Source: Pseudomonadota bacterium (lineage in GTDB: Bacteria > Pseudomonadota > Gammaproteobacteria > Burkholderiales > Burkholderiaceae_C). Taken from it: a DNA stretch of 6,031 nucleotides. Made by a program: the position numbers and the translations under genes. Under the pieces are notes generated by a model. The model did no database searches and had not been told where the DNA came from. It saw only the letters and a list, made by a program, of their open reading frames with translations. The stretch lies in contig JAJZHS010000165.1 in the NCBI GenBank assembly GCA_021798395.1, forward strand, positions 1 through 6,031, read 5' to 3'. Of the stretch, positions 1 through 6,031 are shown piece after piece. How positions within the stretch are numbered: the first letter of the stretch is position 1; each line of letters opens with the position of its first letter.

Positions 1-1578
1 GGCCTCGCGCCGACGCCGGGACTGGACCAGCCAGTCGTCGACCCCGCCCTCGTATTCGCGCCAGCACCCTGCACCCTCGGCGACCAGCGTGCTGGTGACG
101 ACGTGGTCGAGGAAACGACGGTCGTGGCTGACCAGGAACACCGTGCCGTCGAACTCCTGCAGCAACTGTTCGAGCAGTTCGAGGGTCTCGACGTCGAGGT
201 CGTTGGTCGGCTCGTCGAGCACCAGCAGGTTCGCCGGACGGGCGAACAGCCGCGCCAGCAGCAGCCGGTTGCGCTCGCCTCCGGACAGCGAACCGACCGG
301 CGACATCGCGCGCTGCGGCGAGAACAGGAAGTCGCCCAGATAGCCGATCACGTGCTTGCGCGCGCCGCCGATCTCGATCCACTCTCCGCCCGGACTGATG
401 GTCTGGACCAGCGTGGCCTGCGGGTCGAGCGCGGCGCGCATCTGGTCGAAATACGCCACCTGCAGGCGGGTGCCGCGCCGCACCCGCCCTGAGTCGGGCT
501 CGATCTCGCCCAGGATGAGCTTGAGCAGCGTCGTCTTGCCCGCCCCGTTGGGCCCGACCACGCCGACCTTGTCGCCGCGCAGGATCGTCGTCGAGACCCC
601 CCGCAGCAGGGACCGGCCGCCCAGCGCCAGATGCACGTCGTCGAGGTCGGCCACGATGTGCCCGCCGGCGGCCGCCGCGTCGAGCTGAAGCCGCACCCGG
701 CCCAGCGTCTCGCGCCGTGCCGCACGCGCGGCGCGCAATTGCTGCAGCCGCTGCACGCGCCCGACGCTGCGCGTGCGCCGCGCTTCGACGCCCTTGCGCA
801 TCCACGCTTCCTCCTGCGCCAGCAGCTTGTCGGCGCGCGCCGCCGCGGCCGCCTCGTCGTCCAGCGCCTGCGCGCGCCGCGCCTCGAACGCGGCGAAATT
901 GCCCGGATAGCTGCGCAGCGCGCCGCGATCGAGCTCGACGATGCGCGTCACCACCGCGTCGAGAAAAGCGCGATCGTGGGTGACCAGAACGACCGTGCCG
1001 CGAAAGCCCTGCAGCAGCGATTCCAGCCAGATGATGGCGTCGAGATCGAGATGGTTGGTCGGTTCGTCGAGCAGCAGCACGTCGGGGTCGGCGACCAGAG
1101 CGCGCGCCAGCGCGACGCGCTTGCGCATGCCGCCCGACAGTTCGTCGACGCGCGCGTCGCCGTCCAGGCCCAGACGCTCGAGCGCCTGCGCCACGCGCTG
1201 CCGCCAGTTCCAGCCGTCGAGCAGTTCAATGCGCGCGAGCAGCGCGTCCATGTCCTCGCCGGCCGGCTGGGCGGCGAAACGATCGCACAGCGCGCGCGCC
1301 TCGGCCACGCCGTCGGCGACGGCGTCGAACACGCTGGCGCCGGGAGCGAACACCGCCTCCTGCGGCACGTAGACCTGGCGCGCACCCTGCTGCAGCACCA
1401 CGCGCCCGTCGTCGGGCTGCTGCAGCCCGGCGACGATTTTCAGCAGCGACGACTTGCCGCTGCCGTTGCGGCCGATCAGGCCGACGCGCTCGCCGGGCTC
1501 GAGCGCGAACGCGGCGTGGTCGAGCAGCGGCACGTGGCCGAACGCAAGGCACAAATCAGTACAGCTCAGCAGGGACAT
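1..1578 (-). CDS. uup: ABC-F family ATPase Uup, C-terminus cut by window edge
   Basis: Soluble ABC-F ATPase with two nucleotide-binding domains and no membrane segments. The family acts on ribosomes, and E. coli Uup also binds branched DNA and limits precise transposon excision. The frame is open for 526 codons from the ATG at 1578 to the left edge. Domain 1 has Walker A GRNGSGKS (residues 36-43), signature LSGGMRKR (147-154), Walker B LLLDEPTNHLD (168-178, catalytic E172) and switch H201. A charged linker rich in Arg, Ala and Gln spans about 232-300, where ABC-F proteins carry their inter-domain tether. Domain 2 has Walker A GPNGAGKT (342-349), signature LSGGERNR (431-438), Walker B LVLDEPTNDLD (452-462, E456) and H485. 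The second signature and LDVETLELLE favour Uup over other ABC-F members. The DNA-binding coiled-coil C-terminus expected in Uup (about 635 aa in E. coli) lies outside the window. The start is the first in-frame ATG; no good Shine-Dalgarno precedes it. It is transcribed divergently from maf. Confidence 0.95.
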   Translation of the reverse strand, partial: MSLLSCTDLCLAFGHVPLLDHAAFALEPGERVGLIGRNGSGKSSLLKIVAGLQQPDDGRVVLQQGARQVYVPQEAVFAPGASVFDAVADGVAEARALCDRFAAQPAGEDMDALLARIELLDGWNWRQRVAQALERLGLDGDARVDELSGGMRKRVALARALVADPDVLLLDEPTNHLDLDAIIWLESLLQGFRGTVVLVTHDRAFLDAVVTRIVELDRGALRSYPGNFAAFEARRAQALDDEAAAAARADKLLAQEEAWMRKGVEARRTRSVGRVQRLQQLRAARAARRETLGRVRLQLDAAAAGGHIVADLDDVHLALGGRSLLRGVSTTILRGDKVGVVGPNGAGKTTLLKLILGEIEPDSGRVRRGTRLQVAYFDQMRAALDPQATLVQTISPGGEWIEIGGARKHVIGYLGDFLFSPQRAMSPVGSLSGGERNRLLLARLFARPANLLVLDEPTNDLDVETLELLEQLLQEFDGTVFLVSHDRRFLDHVVTSTLVAEGAGCWREYEGGVDDWLVQSRRRREA

Positions 1579-1628
1579 CGTCAACAGCCCGTCAAATCTG
1601 CATTGTCCTTCATCCGCTCGCGCGCTGC

Positions 1629-1659
1629 GGCGCTGCGCGCCGATTCGGCGCGCAGCGCC
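1629..1659. repeat. Perfect 14-bp inverted repeat between uup and maf
   Basis: The arms GGCGCTGCGCGCCG and CGGCGCGCAGCGCC match perfectly around a 3-base ATT centre. The repeat lies between two divergent genes, 50 bp from the uup start and 38 bp from the maf start, so it does not terminate either of them. No T-tract follows on either strand. It could be an operator, a 5' leader hairpin or a copy of a dispersed palindromic repeat. The symmetry is certain; the function is not. Confidence 0.6.
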
Positions 1660-1665
1660 AGCCGG

Positions 1666-1671
1666 TATGAT
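1666..1671 (+). promoter_or_regulatory. Possible -10 element for the maf-rng operon
   Basis: TATGAT matches the sigma-70 -10 consensus at 5 of 6 bases. It would start transcription near 1678, about 20 bases before the maf ATG. At the expected -35 distance the bases (TTCGGC, 1644-1649) match poorly and fall in the centre of the inverted repeat at 1629-1659. A factor bound to that palindrome would therefore cover the -35 region. This is a single-hexamer prediction and is weak. Confidence 0.35.
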
Positions 1672-1697
1672 CGGAGTCTGTCGATCGCTTCGCCCCC

Positions 1698-2303
1698 ATG
1701 CAGTCCAAGACCATCGTTTACCTCGCTTCTTCAAGCCCGCGGCGGCGCGAACTGCTGCGCCAGATCGGCGTCGCGTTCGCCCTGCTCGAACCCGACCCCG
1801 ACGAGGACGCCGAAGCCCTCGAGCAGGCGTTGCGCGGCGAGACCCCGACGCGTTACGTGCAGCGCGTCACCGCGCTCAAGCTGCAGGCGGCGCGCGCCCG
1901 GCTGCGCCGCCGCGGTCTGCCCGAAGGCGCCATCCTGTGCGCCGACACCACGGTGGCGCTGGGCCGCAGGCTGTTCGGCAAGCCGGCCGACGCGACCGAG
2001 GCCGCGGCCATGCTGCGCGCGCTCGGCGGCACCACCCACCGGGTGCTGACCGCGGTCGCGCTGGCCCGCGGCAGCCGGCTCGACGCCGCGCTCAGCGTCA
2101 GCCGCGTGCGCATGGCCACGGTCGACGACGCCGCACTGCAGGCGTACATCGCCAGCGGCGAACCCTTCGGCAAAGCCGGTGCCTACGCGGTGCAGGGGCG
2201 CGCGGCCGCGTTCATCGCGCACATCAGCGGCAGCCATTCGGGAATCATGGGCCTGCCGCTGTTCGAGACCGCCGCGCTGCTGCGCGGCGCCGGAGCGCTG
2301 TGA
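1698..2303 (+). CDS. maf: Maf/YhdE-type nucleoside triphosphate pyrophosphatase
   Basis: A cytoplasmic house-cleaning enzyme of 201 aa that hydrolyses nucleoside triphosphates to the monophosphate and pyrophosphate. The YhdE branch is known to prefer dTTP and UTP, including modified pyrimidines. The N-terminal Maf motif LASSSPRRRELL (residues 9-20) forms the substrate loop. The ADT motif with conserved D83 and the GKP lysine K95 follow at 82-96. ASGEPFGKAGAYAVQG (152-167) and GSHSGIMGLPLFET (178-191) complete the family pattern. The AGAYAVQG and GLPLFET blocks resemble E. coli YhdE more than the m7GTP-cleaving YceF branch; this assignment is by eye. The ATG at 1698 puts the Maf motif at the usual distance from the N-terminus. 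Its only Shine-Dalgarno-like bases (GGAG, 1673-1676) are 21 bases upstream, which is too far, so initiation may be weak or SD-independent. The stop overlaps the rng start by one base. The same maf-rng pairing occurs in E. coli downstream of mreBCD. Confidence 0.94.
   Translation: MQSKTIVYLASSSPRRRELLRQIGVAFALLEPDPDEDAEALEQALRGETPTRYVQRVTALKLQAARARLRRRGLPEGAILCADTTVALGRRLFGKPADATEAAAMLRALGGTTHRVLTAVALARGSRLDAALSVSRVRMATVDDAALQAYIASGEPFGKAGAYAVQGRAAAFIAHISGSHSGIMGLPLFETAALLRGAGAL
2292..2295 (+). promoter_or_regulatory. Shine-Dalgarno site for rng inside the end of maf
   Basis: GGAG lies 7 bases before the ATG at 2303 and within the last codons of maf. It supports this start for rng, where the reading frame is open far upstream (to about 1454), and it points to translational coupling of the two genes. 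Confidence 0.6.
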
Positions 2304-3787
2304 TGCACGCCCAGGGAACTCAGGAAGATCTGCTGATCAACATCACGCCGCAGGAAACGCGGGTGGCGCTGATCGCGCAGGCCGCGGTGCAGGAGCTCCA
2401 CATCGAGCGAACCCTCGAGCGCGGCATGGCCGGAAACGTCTACCTCGGACGCGTCGTCCGGGTGCTGCCGGGAATGCAGTCGGCGTTCGTCGACATCGGC
2501 CTGGAGCGCGCCGCGTTCCTGCACGTGGCCGACCTGTGGCAGCGCATGCTCGGAGTCGAACGGCAGGCCGCGCTGCCGATCGAAAAACTGGTGTTCGAGG
2601 GGCAGTCGCTGCTGGTGCAAGTGATCAAGGACCCGATCGGCGCCAAGGGAGCCCGCCTGTCGACGCAGATCGGACTGGCCGGCAGGCTGCTGGTGCATTT
2701 GCCGCAGGACGACCGAGTCGGCGTGTCGCAGAAGATCGAGGACCCCGCGCTGCGCGACGCGCTGCGCCAGCGACTGACCGAACTGGCGCGCGCGCACGAC
2801 GCGGACGCCGGCGCGGGCTTCATCGTGCGCACCAACGCCGAAGACGTCGGCGATGCCGAGTTGCGCGACGACATCGCCTATCTGCGCAAGACCTGGAGCG
2901 CGCTGCAGCGGCGCATGCGCAACGTGCAGGCGCCGGCGCTGCTGTACCAGGAACTCAGCCTGGCGCAGCGGGTGCTGCGCGATCTCGTCACCGAGTCGAC
3001 GCGACTGATCCAGATCGACTCCCGCGAAAACTTCGACAAGCTTCAAGCCTTTGCCGCCGAGTACACGCCCGGCGTTTCGGACCGCCTGCAGCTGTATCGC
3101 GGCGAAAGGCCGCTGTTCGAGCTGTACAGCGTCGACGCCGAAATCGAACGCGCGCTGGGCCGGCGCGTCGATCTGAAGTCGGGCGGCTACCTGATCATCG
3201 ACCAGACCGAGGCGATGACCACGATCGACGTCAACACCGGGGGCTACGTCGGCGCGCGCAATTTCGACGAGACGATTTTCAAGACCAACCTCGAGGCCGC
3301 GCAGGCGATCGCGCGCCAGTTGCGGCTGCGCAATCTCGGCGGCATCATCCTGATCGATTTCATCGACATGCACAGCGCGCAGCACCGCGCCGCGGTTCTC
3401 GACGAGTTGAAGAAGTCGCTGAGCCGCGACCGCGTGCGCGTGACGGTCAACGGCTTCTCGCAGCTCGGCCTGGTCGAGATGACACGCAAGCGCACGCGCG
3501 AGTCGCTCGCCCACCTGCTGTGCGAGACCTGCCCGACCTGCGACGGACGCGGCCAGATCAAGACCGCGCGCACCACCTGCTACGACATCCTGCGCGAGAT
3601 CCTTCGCGAGGCCAGGCAGTTCAACCCGCGCGAATTCCGCATCGTCGCCTCGAATCCGGTCATCGACTTGCTGCTCGAGGAAGAAAGCGCACACCTGGCC
3701 GAATTGTCCGACTTCATCGGCAAGCCCATCGCGCTGCGCGTCGAGGCCGGCTACGCGCCGCACCAGTTCGACATCGTGCTGCTGTAG
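2303..3787 (+). CDS. rng: Ribonuclease G (RNase E/G family endoribonuclease)
   Basis: A single-strand-specific endoribonuclease of the RNase E/G family. In E. coli RNase G matures the 5' end of 16S rRNA and degrades some mRNAs. The 494-aa product matches the 489-aa E. coli RNase G in length and lacks the long C-terminal scaffold of RNase E. An N-terminal S1-like RNA-binding region occupies roughly residues 38-128 (GNVYLGRVVRVLPGMQSAFVDIG). The DNase I-like catalytic part carries SGGYLIIDQTEAMTTIDVNTG with D309 and LIDFIDM with D352; their 43-residue spacing equals that of the metal-binding D303 and D346 of E. coli RNase E. The zinc-link cysteines C410 and C413 (CPTC) follow, so tetramer formation should be intact. 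The C-terminus ends QFDIVLL, as in RNase G. The frame stays open upstream through maf, but ATG 2303 has a Shine-Dalgarno site and starts at the usual family N-terminus (LLINITPQETRVALI at 10-24). It ends 30 bases from the convergent SCP2-like gene. Confidence 0.97.
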   Translation: MHAQGTQEDLLINITPQETRVALIAQAAVQELHIERTLERGMAGNVYLGRVVRVLPGMQSAFVDIGLERAAFLHVADLWQRMLGVERQAALPIEKLVFEGQSLLVQVIKDPIGAKGARLSTQIGLAGRLLVHLPQDDRVGVSQKIEDPALRDALRQRLTELARAHDADAGAGFIVRTNAEDVGDAELRDDIAYLRKTWSALQRRMRNVQAPALLYQELSLAQRVLRDLVTESTRLIQIDSRENFDKLQAFAAEYTPGVSDRLQLYRGERPLFELYSVDAEIERALGRRVDLKSGGYLIIDQTEAMTTIDVNTGGYVGARNFDETIFKTNLEAAQAIARQLRLRNLGGIILIDFIDMHSAQHRAAVLDELKKSLSRDRVRVTVNGFSQLGLVEMTRKRTRESLAHLLCETCPTCDGRGQIKTARTTCYDILREILREARQFNPREFRIVASNPVIDLLLEEESAHLAELSDFIGKPIALRVEAGYAPHQFDIVLL

Positions 3788-3789
3788 CG

Positions 3790-3813
3790 GCCCGCGCGCC
3801 GCGGCGCGCGGGC
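3790..3813. terminator. Perfect 24-bp GC palindrome between convergent genes, possible bidirectional terminator
   Basis: The half-site GCCCGCGCGCCG is followed directly by its exact complement. It begins 3 bases after the rng stop and ends 5 bases before the stop of the minus-strand gene, so it could end both transcripts or protect their 3' ends. There is no T-run on either strand, so it is not a classical intrinsic terminator. The position supports a 3'-end role; the mechanism is unknown. Confidence 0.45.
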
Positions 3814-3817
3814 GCGT

Positions 3818-4366
3818 TCAGCGCGCGGGAGGGCAGGTCGCGGCGTCGGCGGGAACCCTGCCGACCAGGCGCAGAAAGCTGGCGAACGGCTTGATCGCGC
3901 GCATGGCGACCAGCTTCGGACCCTGGAACTGCAGCCGCCCGCTCATCATCGCCCACATCGGTCCTGGATCGCCGCGGCCCATCGCCAGCCAGTCGGCTGT
4001 CTTGGCATGCATCAGGAAGTCGACATCGAAATCGGGCTCGATCTTCGGCACGCCGCCGTAGCTGCACGCCGCCCGAGCATCCCGAGGCACGATCTTCAAC
4101 TCGACCGATCCCGCCTTGCCGCAATCGTCGCGGTACAGCTCGATGATCTTGTAGCCGCGGCCCTTGTCGTCGTGCAGCCATTCTCCGGCCAGACCCTGGC
4201 TGAGCTGCGGCGTGGCGTTCCACGCCGCGCAGAACGCGGCCGCCCACTGCGGAGACATCAGCGCCGGCGCCGGCGCCGACGCGGCGCGGGCAAGCGGCAA
4301 GGCGGCGAACAGCGCGGCGGCGAGCGCGGCGCGCGCCGGCGACAAACGTGGTGACGGAACCAACAT
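3818..4366 (-). CDS. Exported protein with an SCP2 sterol-binding-like domain
   Basis: A 182-aa protein of unknown specific function, probably periplasmic. Residues 1-28 look like a Sec signal peptide: Arg7 and Arg12, a hydrophobic stretch (AALAAALFAALPLA, 13-26) and cleavage after ARA at 28 or ASA at 31. The C-terminal half, about 112-170, resembles an SCP2 lipid-binding fold: DFDVDFLMHAKTADWLAM, a Gly/Pro turn, then MMSGRLQFQG and AIKPF. This matches the family pattern in which a DW-type helix is followed by a small hydrophobic M-SG-L--G segment. Four cysteines (46, 82, 101, 178) remain in the mature protein and could form two disulfides. SCP2-like proteins bind lipids or other hydrophobic ligands; the ligand here is unknown. 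The frame extends to 4414, but the ATG at 4366 has GAGGAG 8 bases upstream and directly starts a signal peptide, so it is preferred. It lies downstream of rpoH on the same strand with a 130-bp gap and probably has its own promoter. The domain call rests on pattern recognition only. Confidence 0.72.
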   Translation of the reverse strand: MLVPSPRLSPARAALAAALFAALPLARAASAPAPALMSPQWAAAFCAAWNATPQLSQGLAGEWLHDDKGRGYKIIELYRDDCGKAGSVELKIVPRDARAACSYGGVPKIEPDFDVDFLMHAKTADWLAMGRGDPGPMWAMMSGRLQFQGPKLVAMRAIKPFASFLRLVGRVPADAATCPPAR

Positions 4367-4374
4367 CGACAGGA

Positions 4375-4380
4375 CTCCTC
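4375..4380 (-). promoter_or_regulatory. Shine-Dalgarno site that fixes the start of the SCP2-like gene
   Basis: On the minus strand this reads GAGGAG, 8 bases before the ATG at 4366. It decides between this start and an in-frame start at 4414 that would add 16 residues before the signal peptide. Confidence 0.75.
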
Positions 4381-4430
4381 GGTGGGCGGGACAAGCGCCG
4401 TTTCGGGCGCGCACAGCCGCGAAGTATCCG

Positions 4431-4454
4431 TCAATATTGATCTATTTATATATA
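4431..4454 (-). promoter_or_regulatory. AT-rich island, probable promoter region of the SCP2-like gene
   Basis: Only 3 of 24 bases here are G or C, within DNA that is otherwise very GC-rich. It contains the 10-bp palindrome TCAATATTGA (4431-4440) and, on the minus strand, TATAAA and TATATA hexamers close to the -10 consensus. No convincing -35 hexamer stands at the right distance upstream. It lies 65-90 bases before the SCP2-like start and about 45 bases after the rpoH stop. A promoter with melting-prone DNA, or a site for a nucleoid or regulatory protein, is plausible. The exact start point cannot be placed. No convincing hairpin terminator for rpoH was found in 4367-4496. Confidence 0.4.
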
Positions 4455-4496
4455 GTGGTTTCCAGCATGCAGCGCCGGGCTCGGACCGGGGGGCGA

Positions 4497-5417
<921 letters not shown>

Positions 5418-5424
5418 CTCCCGT

Positions 5425-5430
5425 CCTCCT
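5425..5430 (-). promoter_or_regulatory. Consensus Shine-Dalgarno site of rpoH
   Basis: On the minus strand this is a perfect AGGAGG, 7 bases before the ATG at 5417. It establishes that start over the GTG at 5456. With transcription starting near 5440 the leader would be only about 22 bases, leaving little room for leader structure to hide the site. Confidence 0.85.
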
Positions 5431-5446
5431 GAGTCTGTCAAAGGCC

Positions 5447-5476
5447 ATTTTAGCACTCTGGGCGATGGAGTGCTAA
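5447..5476 (-). promoter_or_regulatory. Likely sigma-70 promoter of rpoH, embedded in the CIRCE operator
   Basis: On the minus strand TTAGCA (5476-5471, 4 of 6 to the -35 consensus) and TAAAAT (5452-5447, 5 of 6 to the -10 consensus) are separated by 18 bases. Both hexamers are built from the outer ends of the CIRCE arms. Transcription would begin near 5440. The -10 match is good; the -35 match is moderate and the spacing is one base above optimal. Confidence 0.55.
5450..5476. promoter_or_regulatory. CIRCE operator, HrcA repressor binding site
   Basis: Perfect match to the CIRCE consensus TTAGCACTC-N9-GAGTGCTAA, with exactly 9 spacer bases (TGGGCGATG on the plus strand). The symmetry extends one further T/A pair on each side. 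CIRCE is the operator of HrcA, the heat-shock repressor whose activity depends on GroE; it normally controls groESL and dnaK operons. Here it sits 33 bp upstream of the rpoH ATG and 43 bp downstream (relative to rpoH transcription) of the ftsY stop. HrcA itself is not in the window. Confidence 0.95.
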
Positions 5477-5504
5477 ACCGCCCCGCCCTGAACCCCCGCC
5501 GGGA

Positions 5505-6031
5505 TCAATCGAGCAGGGCGCGGGCGAAAGCCTGCGCGTCGAACGCCTGCAGGTCGTCGAGCGACTCGCCGACGCCGACGAAGTAGATCGGCACCGGGCG
5601 CTCGCGCGCGATCGCCGCGATCACCCCGCCCTTGGCGCTGCCGTCGAGCTTGGTCAGGATGATGCCGCTCAGCCCCACGGCCTCGTCGAACGCGCGCAAC
5701 TGCGCCAGCGCGTTCTGCCCGTTGGTCGCGTCGATCACCAGCAAGACCTCGTGCGGCGCGCCGTCCATCGCCTTGGCCATGACGCGCCGGATCTTTTTCA
5801 GCTCTTCCATCAGATGCTGCTGCGTCGGCAGCCGCCCGGCGGTGTCGACGATGACCACGTCGCTGCCGCGCGCGCGCCCGGCGCTGACGGCGTCGAACGC
5901 GACCGCGGCCGGGTCGCCGCCTTGCTGCGCGATGACCTGCACCGCATTGCGTTCACCCCAGGCCGCGAGCTGCTCGCGCGCGGCGGCACGGAAGGTGTCG
6001 CCGGCGGCCAGCAGCACGCTGCAGCCGGCGC
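5505..6031 (-). CDS. ftsY: Signal recognition particle receptor FtsY, N-terminus cut by window edge
   Basis: SRP receptor GTPase that docks ribosome-SRP complexes at the inner membrane for co-translational insertion. The last 174 residues are present, comprising most of the GTPase (G) domain. Fragment residues 10-21 are GDTFRAAAREQL, the SRP-GTPase insertion/G2 region. G3 is DTAGR (62-66), the closing loop continues as LPTQQHLMEELKKI, G4 is TKLDGSAKGG (126-135), and the C-terminal FVGVGESLDDLQAFDAQAFARALL ends the protein as in FtsY. The ALLDATNGQNAL-like block (VIDATNGQNAL, 98-108) and the short ending without an M domain separate it from Ffh. The G1 P-loop, N domain and any acidic A domain lie beyond the right edge. 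The stop is 87 bp from the rpoH start, with no ftsE or ftsX between. No clear terminator was found in the 28 bases between its stop and the CIRCE, so read-through into rpoH is possible. Confidence 0.96.
   Translation of the reverse strand, partial: AGCSVLLAAGDTFRAAAREQLAAWGERNAVQVIAQQGGDPAAVAFDAVSAGRARGSDVVIVDTAGRLPTQQHLMEELKKIRRVMAKAMDGAPHEVLLVIDATNGQNALAQLRAFDEAVGLSGIILTKLDGSAKGGVIAAIARERPVPIYFVGVGESLDDLQAFDAQAFARALLD

Noticed and set aside
1581..1597. Two TTGACG copies 11 bases apart upstream of uup
   Set aside because: Any paired -10 would fall inside uup; most likely chance.
631..2049. Long plus-strand open frame of 472 codons
   Set aside because: It runs antisense to uup and out of frame through maf. 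It has biased composition and no recognisable domain, which is typical of shadow frames in GC-rich DNA.
1454..2302. N-terminal extension of rng in its open upstream frame
   Set aside because: The upstream part is Arg/Ala/Pro-rich out-of-frame translation of maf and the intergenic region. RNase G homology begins right after 2303 and the length then matches the family.
2183..3763. Long minus-strand open frame of 526 codons
   Set aside because: It is antisense to rng, with biased composition and no motifs; rng is unambiguous.
4259..4280. GCCGGC-type repeat
   Set aside because: It encodes the Ala/Pro-rich segment after the signal peptide of the SCP2-like protein and reflects codon bias.
4367..4414. 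Longer start for the SCP2-like gene at 4414
   Set aside because: It would add 16 polar residues before the signal peptide; the strong GAGGAG points to 4366.
4464..4496. Possible terminator hairpin (CCGG...CCGG) after rpoH
   Set aside because: The stem is only 4-5 bp and no T-run follows.
5436..5441. TTGACA on the minus strand as a -35 element for rpoH
   Set aside because: A matching -10 would have to lie inside the coding region, past the ribosome binding site and start codon.
5477..5504. Terminator after ftsY
   Set aside because: Only a direct repeat of GGCGGGG and very short complementary bases are present; no stable stem and no T-run.

Overview
The window is GC-rich chromosomal DNA with tightly packed housekeeping genes. 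Protein-level resemblance and gene content (Uup, Maf next to RNase G, FtsY next to RpoH, and an HrcA-type CIRCE operator) suggest a betaproteobacterium, probably Burkholderiales. This is inference from the sequence alone. No mobile element, tRNA, rRNA or CRISPR array was seen.

Layout, left to right. (1) Positions 1-1578, minus strand: the first 526 residues of the ABC-F ATPase Uup; its C-terminus lies beyond the left edge. (2) Positions 1579-1697: a divergent intergenic region with a perfect 14-bp inverted repeat and a -10-like hexamer facing right. (3) Positions 1698-3787, plus strand: a two-gene operon, maf (YhdE-type nucleotide pyrophosphatase) and rng (ribonuclease G), whose stop and start codons overlap by one base. 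(4) Positions 3788-3817: a short convergent gap containing a perfect 24-bp GC palindrome. (5) Positions 3818-4366, minus strand: an exported protein with an SCP2-like domain. (6) Positions 4367-4496: an intergenic region with a striking AT-rich island. (7) Positions 4497-5417, minus strand: rpoH, the heat-shock sigma factor sigma-32. (8) Positions 5418-5504: the rpoH control region, with a perfect CIRCE operator overlapping the likely promoter. (9) Positions 5505-6031, minus strand: the C-terminal 174 residues of FtsY, the signal recognition particle receptor; its N-terminus lies beyond the right edge.

The most interesting feature is the CIRCE element (TTAGCACTC-N9-GAGTGCTAA, perfect in both arms) directly upstream of rpoH. 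Its outer bases supply plausible -35 and -10 hexamers, so HrcA binding should block transcription of the heat-shock sigma factor. That would place the negative (HrcA/CIRCE) and positive (sigma-32) heat-shock circuits in series. ftsY sits directly upstream of rpoH with no ftsE or ftsX between them. FtsY and SRP are known in E. coli to deliver sigma-32 to the membrane, so the neighbourhood is also functionally suggestive. The remaining genes act in translation and RNA quality control (uup, rng) and nucleotide sanitation (maf).
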